A stretch of 23,442 nucleotides of DNA from DATMRF01 sp035566435 (GTDB taxonomy: Bacteria; Verrucomicrobiota; Verrucomicrobiia; Limisphaerales; UBA8199). Numbering within the stretch: the stretch's first letter is position 1; each line of letters opens with the position of its first letter. The notes beneath the pieces are model-generated. The model was not told where the DNA came from, ran no database searches, and saw only the letters and a program-made list of their open reading frames with translations. Location of the stretch: the NCBI GenBank assembly GCA_035566435.1, contig DATMRF010000123.1, positions 1-23,442 of the forward strand, written 5' to 3'. Positions 1 to 8,424 of this stretch are shown here, one piece after another. A program made the translations under genes and the position numbers.

Positions 1-43
1 AACAGGCGGCAGGCTCGTAGGTGAGGGCTTCGCAGGCTCTCAT

Positions 44-103
44 GGGTGTATCGCCTTTCGTTAAGGTTTGGGTTTTCATTTGTCTCTAAACCCCGATACA
101 CCC
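44..103. promoter_or_regulatory. Long inverted repeat upstream of the GH51 gene
   Basis: A perfect 10-bp inverted repeat has arms GGGTGTATCG (44-53) and CGATACACCC (94-103). A second pair, GGGTTT (70-75) and AAACCC (88-93), stacks directly on the 3' arm, leaving a 12-nt loop and a one-sided 16-nt bulge. No T-run follows, so a simple terminator is unlikely. It lies about 65 bp upstream of the predicted -35 box, so an operator site or the 3' end of an upstream transcript are both possible. Confidence 0.35.
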
Positions 104-168
104 GCTCTCTACGCTTTTACACAACCACTCTTACGCCACCCGCGTTCCAGCGCCTTTGGTTTTTCTCC

Positions 169-198
169 TTGACCGTAGCCGTGGCGTCTTTATATAAT
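169..198 (+). promoter_or_regulatory. Sigma70-like promoter of the arabinofuranosidase gene
   Basis: TTGACC (169-174) and a perfect TATAAT (193-198) are separated by 18 bp. The predicted transcription start is near 205. That gives only about 5 nt of leader to the ATG at 210, or about 38 nt to the in-frame ATG at 243. Confidence 0.6.
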
Positions 199-209
199 CT
201 TCTTAACTA

Positions 210-2684
210 ATGCTGCTCATTCCGTTAGCGCTCGCGCATCTTATGAAACCAGTTCCTGACGCCAGCTTCGATTTCCATTCTCCCTCTTCACTCGACCCAC
301 GTTCCACGCCCCTGGCCCTTCTCTTCACTTTCCTTGCCCTTTGGCTGGCGCCCGCCTTGCCCGCCGCCCCAGCCATCTTGACCGTGGACGTTGACAAACC
401 GGGCCATGCCATCAGCCCGACGCTGTACGGCATCTTCTTCGAGGACATCAATTGCTCGGCAGATGGTGGCCTCTACGCCGAGTTGGTCCGCAACCGGAAT
501 TTCGAAGATTCGGACAAACCGGATTACTGGCCGGTCGTCAGCGGCGGCCAGGCCGCCGTCGATCTCGCCATTGACTCCACCAACCCCTCCAGTGCGAAAA
601 ATCCGCACGCACTCAAGGTGCAGATCGTCAACCCCGGCGCCGGCCGCGCCGGTGTCGCCAACAACGGTTTCTGGGGCATCTCTCTCAATCACGGCCAGGC
701 CTACGAGCTCTCTTTTCTCGCGCGGGGCGACACGGCCTTTCCCGGCCAGCTCTTGGCCACGCTTGAAAGCAGCGACGGCGTCGTTTATGCCCAGGCCAAG
801 CCCGCTTCGCTCACACCGGAATGGAAATCATTCAAGTTCTCGCTCACCTCCAAGGGAACCGATCCCAAAGCCCGCTTGGTCATCAGCGCCAACCGGGCCG
901 GCACATTCTACCTGGACATGGTCTCGCTCTTTCCCAAGAAGACCTGGAAGAACCGTCCAAATGGACTGCGGCCCGACCTCGCGGAAATGCTCGCCGGGAT
1001 GAAACCCGCGTTCGTCCGGTTCCCCGGCGGTTGCTGGGTTGAGGGAGACACCATGAGCCTCGCGTATCGCTGGAAACAGACCATTGGCAACCCCGCCGAG
1101 CGGCGGACGCAATACAACATTTGGCAATACCACGCGACCCATGGCATCGGCTATCACGATTACCTCCAGATGTGCGAAGACCTCGGCTCCGAGCCGCTCT
1201 TCGTCATCAACTGCGGCATGTCTCACAAGGAAACCGTCCCCATCGACAAGATGCCCGAGTTTGTTCAGGACGCGCTCGACGCCATCGAATATGCCAACGG
1301 GCCGGTGTCCAGCACTTGGGGCGCGGTGCGCGCGAAGAACGGTCACCCGGCGCCGTTCAACTTGAAATACATGGAGATCGGCAACGAAAACGGCGGCCGC
1401 GCTTACCGGGAGCGCTACCCCCTCTTCTACGACGCCATCAAAGCCAAGTACCCGTACATGCACCTGGTTGCCGACGAATGGAATGGCCGGCCGGACAACC
1501 GGCCCGTCGAGATCGTAGACGAACATTACTACTCCAGTCCCGAGTTTTTCCTACACAACGCCAACAAATACGACTCCTATGACCGTGCCGGTCGCAAAAT
1601 ATATGTCGGCGAATACGCGGTGACCCAGGGCTGCGGCCAGGGCAACCTCCGCGCCGCCGTTGGTGAAGCCGCTTTCATGACCGGCATGGAGCGCAACTCC
1701 GATGTCGTGCTCATGGCCTCCTACGCGCCGCTGTTCGCCAACGTCAACTACAAGAAGTGGAACCCGGACCTGATCGATTTTGACAGCTCGCGTGTTTATG
1801 GCCTGCCCAGTTATTACGTGCAGAAGATGTTCAGCGAAAACCGCGGCGAGGCCGTCCTGCCGATGACCCTCGAGTCGCCTGAAATTACGCCCGCCACCAA
1901 GGCGGGCGCTATCGGCGTCGGTACCTGGCGTACCGAGGCAGAGTTCAAAGACCTGAGAGTTACCCGCGGCGGCGAAACGCTCTTCACCTGCGACTTCATC
2001 GACGGGACCACGGGTTGGACCCTGCACGGAGGCGATTGGTCGGTGGACAATGGTTCGTTCCATCAGAAATCCTTGGCCGATAACGTCCGCGCCTTCGCCG
2101 GTGATAAGAAGTGGAACAATTACACCTACACCCTCAAAGCGAGGAAATTGAGCGGCGATGAGGGTTTCCTCATTCCGTTCCTGGTACAGGACGAGAACGC
2201 CAAGGGCTGGTGGAATATCGGCGGCTGGGGCAATACCCAGCACGCCATCGAAATGAACGGGATCATCGGCAACGAGGTGCCGGGCCGCATTGAAACCGGC
2301 CGTTGGTACGACATTCGCATCGAACTAACCAACACCAAGATTAAGTGCTTCCTGGACGACAAGCTGATCCACGACGTGAGCTATCCCGTGACCAAGTCGC
2401 TCTACGCGGTCGCCAGCCGCGCGAAAGGCGGACACGAGGTCATCCTTAAGGTCGTAAATGCGGCGCCCGGCGGCCAGGATACCGAACTCAAGCTCAACGG
2501 CGCGAAAATGGGCCCGAACGCGACCCTTACGGTCCTCGCCTCGGACAAACCTGAAGACGAGAACTCGTTGGACCGGCCCACTCACGTCGCTCCTGTCACG
2601 AGCACCATTTCCTGGAATGGCCCGACCTTGCGGCACACGTTCCCCGGCAACTCCGTTACCATCCTGCGCGTGAAGGCACAGTAG
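210..2684 (+). CDS. Secreted alpha-L-arabinofuranosidase (GH51)
   Basis: Hydrolyses terminal alpha-L-arabinofuranosyl residues from arabinoxylan or arabinan outside the cytoplasm. A hydrophobic stretch ending LPAAPA (about residues 33-53) is the signal peptide. It is followed by the GIFFEDIN motif, a carbohydrate-binding-like segment (about 95-230), and the GH51 barrel with RFPGGCW (270-276). The acid/base Glu lies in MEIGNEN (Glu393) and the nucleophile Glu in YVGEYA (Glu468), so both catalytic residues are present. After the barrel, about residues 560-735 look like a LamG/DUF1080-type beta-sandwich inserted before the final beta domain, which makes the 824-aa protein longer than minimal GH51 enzymes. 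The start is uncertain: ATG 210 is nearly leaderless relative to the promoter, and ATG 243 gives a more usual signal-peptide n-region. Family assignment is firm; the exact polymer is not known. Confidence 0.9.
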   Translation: MLLIPLALAHLMKPVPDASFDFHSPSSLDPRSTPLALLFTFLALWLAPALPAAPAILTVDVDKPGHAISPTLYGIFFEDINCSADGGLYAELVRNRNFEDSDKPDYWPVVSGGQAAVDLAIDSTNPSSAKNPHALKVQIVNPGAGRAGVANNGFWGISLNHGQAYELSFLARGDTAFPGQLLATLESSDGVVYAQAKPASLTPEWKSFKFSLTSKGTDPKARLVISANRAGTFYLDMVSLFPKKTWKNRPNGLRPDLAEMLAGMKPAFVRFPGGCWVEGDTMSLAYRWKQTIGNPAERRTQYNIWQYHATHGIGYHDYLQMCEDLGSEPLFVINCGMSHKETVPIDKMPEFVQDALDAIEYANGPVSSTWGAVRAKNGHPAPFNLKYMEIGNENGGRAYRERYPLFYDAIKAKYPYMHLVADEWNGRPDNRPVEIVDEHYYSSPEFFLHNANKYDSYDRAGRKIYVGEYAVTQGCGQGNLRAAVGEAAFMTGMERNSDVVLMASYAPLFANVNYKKWNPDLIDFDSSRVYGLPSYYVQKMFSENRGEAVLPMTLESPEITPATKAGAIGVGTWRTEAEFKDLRVTRGGETLFTCDFIDGTTGWTLHGGDWSVDNGSFHQKSLADNVRAFAGDKKWNNYTYTLKARKLSGDEGFLIPFLVQDENAKGWWNIGGWGNTQHAIEMNGIIGNEVPGRIETGRWYDIRIELTNTKIKCFLDDKLIHDVSYPVTKSLYAVASRAKGGHEVILKVVNAAPGGQDTELKLNGAKMGPNATLTVLASDKPEDENSLDRPTHVAPVTSTISWNGPTLRHTFPGNSVTILRVKAQ

Positions 2685-2795
2685 GGGAAGAAAGGATAAA
2701 GGGGTCGGCAGTTAGAGGGTAAGCAGATCGGGTACCAGCGGACGAGAGAATGGAAACGCTTTGCCAAAGAGGTGCTGGATTGATAACTGTGCGAG

Positions 2796-4634
2796 ATGAA
2801 CTGCCTGCCGATCGCTCGCCGTGAATTGCAGGTGGCTGCGCGCAAACGCAGCACGTTCTGGCTGAGAGTGGCAGCGGCGGGCACGGCGCTGCTCATCGGC
2901 TGCGGCTGTTTGATCCTGACACATTGGCAGCGCGCCGGCCGCACGGAAATCGGCACCATTCTGTTTCATGTGCTCACCTGGCTCTGCTTTGGCGCCGGAA
3001 TTTCCGTTGGCCTGTTCTTCACCTCGGACGCGCTCAGCGAGGAGAAGCGCGAAGGGACTTTGGGGTTGCTGTTCCTGACGGACCTGCGGGGCTACGACGT
3101 TGGCCTCGGGAAACTGCTGGCCACCTCGTTGCGCGGGTTTTATGGGCTGCTCGCGGTGCTGCCGATCGTGGCGATCACGCTGCTCATGGGCGGGGTCACC
3201 GGGGCGCAGTACTGGAGAAGCTCACTGGCGCTGGTGAATGGGCTGTTCTTTTCCCTCGCGGCGGGGCTGCTGATTTCAGCGGTGAGCCGGGATTCGCAAA
3301 AAGCGCTGGCGGCGACCTTGCTGGTGCTGTTGTTGCTGGCGGTCGGCGGGCCGCTCGTGGATGGGATTATTGCTGGCGTTAAGAAACGAGGATTTCAGCC
3401 GGTTTGGAGCGTGTCGAGTCCGGCCTACGTGTTGGTGACGGCCAGCGCGTGGGGGCAGTCCGCCTACTGGAATGCGCTCCTGTTAACTCACTCGCTCGCC
3501 TGGGTAATGTTCGCGCTAGCGGGCGCGCTGGTTCCTCACACGTGGCAGGAACGGAAGCGGGCGGATTCGGGGAACACCCGCACGTGGTCGTATGCCTGGA
3601 AATATGGGGGCCGTCGGCGCCGGGAGAGGCTGCGGCGGAAAGTCCTGGAGTCGCAACCGGTGGTGTGGCTGGCTTGCCGGGAGCGCTGGCAGTCCCTGGG
3701 TCTCTGGGCCATTGCCGCCCTGGCCGTGGGAGGCTTCGCTGTAGGGTTGGCCAGGACAAAGAATTTGGAGGCCTGGATCCTGTGGAGTTACGTGGGCGGA
3801 TTTTTCACTTTAATACTGTATCTGGTGATGGCCTCCCAGGCGGGACGCTTTGGCATCGAGGCGCGCCGAAGCGGGTTGCTGGAGTTGCTGTTGGTTTCGC
3901 CGGTAACCGGAACACAGATCGTGCGCGGTCAATGGCGCGCGCTGCTGAGAATGTTTGGGGTGCCGTTGTTGTTGCTGCTAATGGTGCACGTGGGCGCGGC
4001 CGCGTTGTCGCAAATCTCCTGGCATCGCATGGCCGCTAACACCACCGCCATGGCAGCGGCGATCGCGGCGACCAACCAGACCAGCGCATTTACAAACGGA
4101 ACCGTGCTGGTAAGCACAACCGCCGTGGTAAGCACTACAATCTACGTTTCAGGCGCAGCAACCACGAATGCCATGCCGACACAACAATTCCTGCAGGCGG
4201 GCGCAACTCCTTCGGAAGTGGCGCTGACCATCGTGCGGGTCGTGGCGACCACCTTGGGCACCGGGGCCAACCTGCTCGCCCTTTGGTGGTTTGGAATGTG
4301 GATGGGGATGACTTCTCGGACGGCGAACCTGGCCACCCTGAAGACGATTGTATTTGTGCAGGTGGCACCTTGGCTGGTCATCACTTTTGGGAGCACCATG
4401 CTGGTTGGGCTGCTCATGATGTCGTCCGCTTGGACGGCCCGAGGCCAACCGGCCGGATTTTTGGTTTGGTGGCCGGTGCTGAGTGCCGTGGTGAGTGCGA
4501 GCCTGGCGGTGGCCAAGGACATCGGGTTCATTGTTTGGTCGCGAGGGAAGCTGCACCATTCATTCCGCGAACAGGCGACCGGGGCCCCGCGCCAGCCCCG
4601 GCTCGTGCTCCCGCCGCCTCTGCCGACCGCGTAA
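2796..4634 (+). CDS. ABC-2 type transporter permease, two-halved membrane protein
   Basis: A 612-aa integral membrane protein with about ten to twelve hydrophobic segments. The N-terminus (LPIARRELQVAARKRSTFW) is cytoplasmic. The first half carries the ABC-2 signature SEEKREGTLGLLFLTDL after two membrane helices. The second half carries a matching EARRSGLLELLLVSPVTG, so the protein looks like two permease modules in one chain. A Thr/Ala/Val-rich stretch at about 410-460 is probably an extracytoplasmic loop. The partner ATPase is not in the window, so the substrate cannot be named. The methyltransferase gene starts 28 bp after the stop on the same strand, so the two are probably cotranscribed. 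No clear Shine-Dalgarno precedes the ATG. Confidence 0.75.
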   Translation: MNCLPIARRELQVAARKRSTFWLRVAAAGTALLIGCGCLILTHWQRAGRTEIGTILFHVLTWLCFGAGISVGLFFTSDALSEEKREGTLGLLFLTDLRGYDVGLGKLLATSLRGFYGLLAVLPIVAITLLMGGVTGAQYWRSSLALVNGLFFSLAAGLLISAVSRDSQKALAATLLVLLLLAVGGPLVDGIIAGVKKRGFQPVWSVSSPAYVLVTASAWGQSAYWNALLLTHSLAWVMFALAGALVPHTWQERKRADSGNTRTWSYAWKYGGRRRRERLRRKVLESQPVVWLACRERWQSLGLWAIAALAVGGFAVGLARTKNLEAWILWSYVGGFFTLILYLVMASQAGRFGIEARRSGLLELLLVSPVTGTQIVRGQWRALLRMFGVPLLLLLMVHVGAAALSQISWHRMAANTTAMAAAIAATNQTSAFTNGTVLVSTTAVVSTTIYVSGAATTNAMPTQQFLQAGATPSEVALTIVRVVATTLGTGANLLALWWFGMWMGMTSRTANLATLKTIVFVQVAPWLVITFGSTMLVGLLMMSSAWTARGQPAGFLVWWPVLSAVVSASLAVAKDIGFIVWSRGKLHHSFREQATGAPRQPRLVLPPPLPTA

Positions 4635-4662
4635 CGAGGGGCCGCTCGGTTGCGAGGACCCA

Positions 4663-5871
4663 ATGGACGATCCGCTAAAGCGAGAATCAGAAAAGCTCGT
4701 CCGGTCGTGGATGAAGCACGAGGCAGATTGGCTGCGCGACTACCTGGTCGCCGGTGTCGAGGACCCGCGCCTGAACCTGCAGAGTATTTTATCGCGCCAT
4801 TTCCTGTTGCGCGCACTCACGGGCGACCAGTTCGGCTCTGTGATGACCGAAGAGTGCCGGTTCTCCGCGGTCATGAACTGGCTGGTCAGCCTGGTTGGCC
4901 GCGTCGCAGACACGGAGGAACTCGCAGCCGTGCTTTATGCGCTTCGCCGCGGGGGCGACAATGCCGAAGGCATTGAAATCCCTCAATTTGTGGTCCGGGC
5001 CTTTGCCGCGCTGCCTTCAACCATCGGTGAACTCCACCTTCCGAATTACATCGAAAGCATGCTTGGTGAAACCGAGGCTGTCGAAGGACAGGCGCACCCG
5101 CACGACACCGGCTCGAGAACTTTCCATGAACCGGGGCGGGGACGGTCACGTCCCCGTCAGGACCCTTGTGGACAGGCGGCTCCGCGCGAGTCCGCCTCGA
5201 CAACGTTCCATGGACCGGAGCGGGGACGGCTACGTCCCCGTCGAGAACCTGTTGCCGAGGATCTCCGGGAACGTGGCAGTCCCCGCCCCGCATTAGATAC
5301 TTTCCAGCAACTGTGGCGCGCCGCGCTGTCGCGCCTCAGCCCCCAAGCAAGTACCCTTTCCGTTCTGGAGCCGGCTTGCGGTTCAGCGAATGACTATCGT
5401 TTCCTGCAGGCCTACGGACTTGTGCCCTTGCTCGATTACACCGGTTTCGATCTGTGCTCCAAAAACGTTGAGAACGCCCGCGCCCTCTTTCCCGGCGCGC
5501 GCTTCGAAGTGGGCAACGTGTTCCAAATCGACGCCGCAGACATGCGCTTCGACTTGTGTTTTGTCCACGATCTCTTCGAACACCTCTCACTGGCTGGCAT
5601 GGAAGCGGCCGTCCGGGAAGTGTGCCGTGTGACCCGGAACAGCTTGTGCATCGGGTTCTTTCAGATGGACGAGATCCGCGAACACGTGGTCCGCCCGGTG
5701 GATGACTATCACTGGAATCTGTTAAGCATGGCGCGGATGAAGGAACTGTTCCGGGCGCAAGGCTTCGAGGCGCAGGTGATTCACATCGCCACGTTCCTGA
5801 GCCGGCAGCTCGGCTCCGACCAGACGCACAACCCCAATGCTTACACGTTTCTTCTGCGCCGCACCGCCTGA
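4663..5871 (+). CDS. Class I SAM-dependent methyltransferase with in-frame repeat insertion
   Basis: A 402-aa protein. The start at 4663 is chosen because GAGG lies at 4654-4657 and because a longer upstream reading would overlap the permease gene in another frame. Residues 1-145 are a helical N-terminal region (RSWMKHEADWLRDYLVAG) of unknown role. Residues 154-210 are Arg/Pro/Gly-rich and are encoded by palindromic DNA repeats. The Rossmann methyltransferase domain follows: motif I LEPACGSANDY (about 235-245), an acidic residue in YTGFD, DLCFVHDLFEHLS as motif IV, and a C-terminal part typical of Methyltransf_11/25 families. The substrate is unknown. If the repeat block is ignored, the N-terminal region joins the catalytic domain directly, which suggests the block was inserted into a linker without breaking the frame. 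Confidence 0.75.
   Translation: MDDPLKRESEKLVRSWMKHEADWLRDYLVAGVEDPRLNLQSILSRHFLLRALTGDQFGSVMTEECRFSAVMNWLVSLVGRVADTEELAAVLYALRRGGDNAEGIEIPQFVVRAFAALPSTIGELHLPNYIESMLGETEAVEGQAHPHDTGSRTFHEPGRGRSRPRQDPCGQAAPRESASTTFHGPERGRLRPRREPVAEDLRERGSPRPALDTFQQLWRAALSRLSPQASTLSVLEPACGSANDYRFLQAYGLVPLLDYTGFDLCSKNVENARALFPGARFEVGNVFQIDAADMRFDLCFVHDLFEHLSLAGMEAAVREVCRVTRNSLCIGFFQMDEIREHVVRPVDDYHWNLLSMARMKELFRAQGFEAQVIHIATFLSRQLGSDQTHNPNAYTFLLRRTA
5122..5290. repeat. Palindromic repeat cluster inside the methyltransferase gene
   Basis: Two direct copies share TTCCATG-ACCGG-GCGGGGACGG and end in CGTCCCCGTC. Each has a perfect 8-bp hairpin CGGGGACG/CGTCCCCG with 4-nt loops GTCA (5137-5156) and GCTA (5221-5240). 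They are exactly 84 bp apart (28 codons). A third, diverged copy lies inverted at 5267-5287. Between copies one and two is another inverted repeat, AGGCGG (5174-5179) with CCGCCT (5192-5197). The whole block keeps the reading frame of the host gene. Confidence 0.8.
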
Positions 5872-5926
5872 GTCCCGAAACGCCCCCATCGTCGCCCTAG
5901 CCCCGATACTTCATACCTGCCAGAAC

Positions 5927-5999
5927 GGAGCGCGGGCATGGTGCCGGCTTACACGGCCCGAACAGCCTAAGCGGGCAACATGCCGGCGCTCCGGGCCGT
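5927..5999. repeat. Imperfect 22-bp inverted repeat with a competing 8-bp stem
   Basis: Arms 5927-5948 and 5971-5992 match at 19 of 22 positions as an inverted repeat (GGAGCGC-GGCATG-TGCC-GC). A second perfect pair, ACGGCCCG (5953-5960) and CGGGCCGT (5992-5999), uses the loop of the first hairpin, so the two stems compete. It lies between the methyltransferase stop and the small membrane ORF. It could be an interspersed palindromic element or an RNA switch or terminator; the sequence does not decide. Confidence 0.55.
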
Positions 6000-6079
6000 T
6001 GGGATTTCGTGCGGGGTATGAAATATCCCTGCCAAGCCCTTGCATACAAAATCCGCTGCCCGCGGGCTCTATTTCAGTG

Positions 6080-6367
6080 ATGAAGCGCAACCTGGCTGTG
6101 CAACCGGGGTATCTTTTGCTCCTGGGATTCTCGCTGCTCTTCACTGCCGTCATCCTGGCCAGGATGTCTTTCAGCGCCTTGACAACCCGGCAAACAAACA
6201 ACGCAAACAATAACCCGCAGGATTTTTTCGTCCGGGCAATGCCCTCCTCCCTTTCCTACTCCTTCCGATACGATCCCCGTGCGGCCGACGAATGGCTCTT
6301 TCACCGGGGCGCAGGGCTGATTTCGATTTCCGTGCCACCAGGGAAGGCCCAGGGCTCGACGAATTAG
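6080..6367 (+). CDS. Small hypothetical membrane-anchored protein
   Basis: A 95-aa ORF that I do not recognise. It begins MKRNLAVQPGY, followed by one hydrophobic helix (about residues 12-28, LLLLGFSLLFTAVILA), then an Asn-rich linker and a polar C-terminus. The start at 6080 places the basic residues just before the helix; the longer upstream reading (from 5837) runs through the inverted-repeat region and looks non-coding. It ends 48 bp before the convergent flavoprotein stop. No Shine-Dalgarno is visible. It may be a real single-pass protein or a chance ORF. Confidence 0.4.
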   Translation: MKRNLAVQPGYLLLLGFSLLFTAVILARMSFSALTTRQTNNANNNPQDFFVRAMPSSLSYSFRYDPRAADEWLFHRGAGLISISVPPGKAQGSTN

Positions 6368-6415
6368 CGCCTCCGCGTTTGCGTCCCGCCCCCTGGTCGC
6401 GATCAGCACTGCCCC

Positions 6416-7666
6416 TCAGGTCGTGGATTTCGTTGAACACGGTTGCCCAGCCATGGCCTTCCCGGCCAGCCAACCGGTCGTCCACGCAGACTGAAAATTG
6501 AACCCGCCGGTAAGGCCGTCGATATCGAGCAGTTCACCGCCGAAATGCAGTCCGCGGCAAATCCGGCTTTCCATGGTCCTGAAATTCACCTCGCCCAACG
6601 GCACGCCGCCGCAAGTGACGAATTCGTCCTGGTTAAGGGTCTTCCCTACGACGTGAAACTCGCTGTGATGGACCTGCTGAACCAGCGAGTGGCGAGCGGC
6701 CCGTGACAAGTCAGCCCAGCGTGTTGTGCGGCTGATGCCGGCCGCCTGCACCAGCCCCTGCCAAAGGCGCAGCGGCAGCGGCGGAAAAGGGGTATTGACC
6801 AGCAGTCTCGCGGGTTGCGCTTCGCGGCAGGATTCAAGCCGTTCCGACAAAGCCCCGGCGTCGAGCTGAGGCAACCAGTTGAGCAGCAGCGGGAATTCGT
6901 ATCCGCGCGCGTGCAGCCTCCGCGCGCCCCAGGCGGAGATCTTCAAGATGGCCGGCCCGCTCAGGCCCGCGTGGGTAATCAGCACCGCCCCGCGTTCTAA
7001 GAGCCCCGCGCCGGGCACCGCGACCTCGACCGAAGGCACCGAAATCCCCGCCAACTCCCGCAGCCAGGCCGCTTCGACGTGGAACGTAAACAGCGACGGT
7101 ACCGGCGCCTCGAGGGTATGACCGAGCGAGACGGCGAGTTGTCCGCCCGCCGGGCCCCGGCAACCACCGGTGGCCAGCATCAGCCGCTCGCATCTCAGCG
7201 TCTCTCCGTGGCCCGTCGCCAGTTCGAAACCGCCGTCGATCCGCGCCGCCCGCTCCACGCCGCGGTTGACATTGAGTTCCACGCCCGCCGTCCCCGCTGC
7301 CTCCAGCAGGCAGTCGATGATGGTTTGCGACGAATCCGTCACCGGGAACACCCGGCCGTCAGCTTCCGTTTTGAGCCTCACCCCGCGCGCCTCGAACCAC
7401 GCGATGGTCTCGCGCGGTTGAAACCACTGGAACGGGCCGATCAGCGCCGGGCCGCCACGAGGATAATGGCCCGCCAGTTCCCGCGCGTCGAAGCACGCAT
7501 GAGTCACATTGCAGCGTCCGCCGCCGGAAATTCGCACCTTGGCCAGGAATTGCGGACTTTTCTCGAAAAGCATGACCCCGGTTTCGGGCGCCGCCTCCGC
7601 GCAGGCAATCGCCGCGAAGAACCCCGCCGCGCCGCCGCCTGCGATTGCCACCCGCCGGTCAGTCAT
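6416..7666 (-). CDS. BaiN/HI0933-family FAD-dependent oxidoreductase
   Basis: A 416-aa cytoplasmic flavoprotein. The N-terminal dinucleotide-binding motif is IAGGGAAG (residues 8-15). The family marker SGGGRCNVTH is at 47-56, ATGGCRGP is near the middle, and the C-terminal motifs FVTCGGVPLGEV and LHFGGELLDIDGLTGGFN complete the HI0933-like signature. Length is normal for the family (about 400 aa). The start at 7666 is an ATG; three codons further upstream only a TTG is available. Members reduce or dehydrogenate varied substrates, and the bile-acid role of BaiN should not be transferred here. It is transcribed alone, away from the tRNA. Confidence 0.88.
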   Translation of the reverse strand: MTDRRVAIAGGGAAGFFAAIACAEAAPETGVMLFEKSPQFLAKVRISGGGRCNVTHACFDARELAGHYPRGGPALIGPFQWFQPRETIAWFEARGVRLKTEADGRVFPVTDSSQTIIDCLLEAAGTAGVELNVNRGVERAARIDGGFELATGHGETLRCERLMLATGGCRGPAGGQLAVSLGHTLEAPVPSLFTFHVEAAWLRELAGISVPSVEVAVPGAGLLERGAVLITHAGLSGPAILKISAWGARRLHARGYEFPLLLNWLPQLDAGALSERLESCREAQPARLLVNTPFPPLPLRLWQGLVQAAGISRTTRWADLSRAARHSLVQQVHHSEFHVVGKTLNQDEFVTCGGVPLGEVNFRTMESRICRGLHFGGELLDIDGLTGGFNFQSAWTTGWLAGKAMAGQPCSTKSTT

Positions 7667-8003
7667 CGGGCGCAAGCTTAGCCCATGTGCCGGCCACGGT
7701 CCGCAATAAACCGTAGGGACGGATAAGGCTTGGAGACCGCCGTACGCGCTCGATTAGAAGTGCCGGGCAGGGATGGGGAGAAAGTGCCACCACGCCGAAG
7801 ATTCCCGCGCTCCAAAACCTTGCACGCATCTGTTCCGCTCACAACGTCGCTTGCGTTTTGGAGTGCGGCAGTCCTCTGCCGCTTTCATCCAACCCGGCTC
7901 GAGCGCCCAAAAATTCAATCCAACCGCACCCCCGCTATTCGGGTTTCTTCTCCGCACCCCACGCTTGACAACTGCCCGAGCCACATGAAAGGATAATGGG
8001 GGC
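7667..8003. other. Non-coding region between flavoprotein and tRNA-Thr
   Basis: No convincing coding sequence was found on either strand. The right end carries the likely tRNA promoter; the rest probably holds the flavoprotein promoter on the minus strand, which I could not pinpoint. Confidence 0.5.
7965..7997 (+). promoter_or_regulatory. Possible tRNA-Thr promoter
   Basis: A perfect TTGACA lies at 7965-7970 and GATAAT at 7992-7997, seven bases before the tRNA. The 21-bp spacer is longer than the usual 16-18, so only the -10 position is well placed. Confidence 0.4.
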
Positions 8004-8079
8004 GCCAACGTAGCTCAGTTGGTAGAGCAGCGCTTTCGTAAAGCGCGGGTCGTCAGTTCAATTCTGACCGTTGGCTCCA
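8004..8079 (+). tRNA. tRNA-Thr (anticodon CGT)
   Basis: A complete 76-nt cloverleaf. The acceptor stem is GCCAACG/CGTTGGC, the D arm GCTC...GAGC, the anticodon stem GCGCT/AGCGC with loop TTCGTAA (anticodon CGT, reads ACG), and the T arm GTCAG-TTCAATT-CTGAC. The discriminator is T and CCA is encoded. The last 21 bases recur at 13633-13653, so its 3' end is the attachment site of the following island. Confidence 0.96.
8059..8079 (+). repeat. Left attachment site, 21-bp direct repeat in tRNA 3' end
   Basis: Begins in the T loop (CAATTCTGACC) and runs to the encoded CCA. It is identical to 13633-13653. Integration here leaves the tRNA intact. Confidence 0.75.
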
Positions 8080-8424
8080 TCTTCAAACCGCCTATAAACC
8101 CCTATTTTACGGGTTGAAACCATGTTTCCGCTCGGCTCTCGCTAAAGGAAACAAAGGGAAGGCTTAGGAAGGGAAAGAGGGCTTTTTAGCAACCGCCCGG
8201 GCTCAGGCCCCAGGACGCCTTGGACCTCCCGGACGCCCTCTCCGCTCCTCCCGGTAATTCCAACGCGCCTCAAACGATGTGGAGAACGCGGGCGAGGGGT
8301 TAGAAAGCGGCCGAGCAGTTAACGAAGCGTGCTCAGGAGCGCGGCACCAGTGGCATCCGGAATACAAACAGGACGCCCTCGCCGCGCCCATTGCACGCCG
8401 GGGTTCGGCGATTCAGTCCGTGCA
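8080..8424. other. Non-coding left end of the island
   Basis: No gene is supported. Small inverted pairs occur: AACCC/GGGTT (8097-8101, 8111-8115), possibly a tRNA terminator stem, and TGTTTCC/GGAAACA (8123-8129, 8147-8153). From about 8190 to 8290 the DNA becomes GC-rich and pyrimidine-biased. I see no integrase remnant in any frame. Confidence 0.45.

Noticed and set aside
5837..6079. Longer start for the small membrane ORF
   Set aside because: The extension overlaps the methyltransferase end and translates the inverted-repeat region.
7079..7681. A 200-aa plus-strand reading frame opposite the flavoprotein gene
   Set aside because: It is the antisense shadow of a high-GC gene with clear family motifs on the minus strand.
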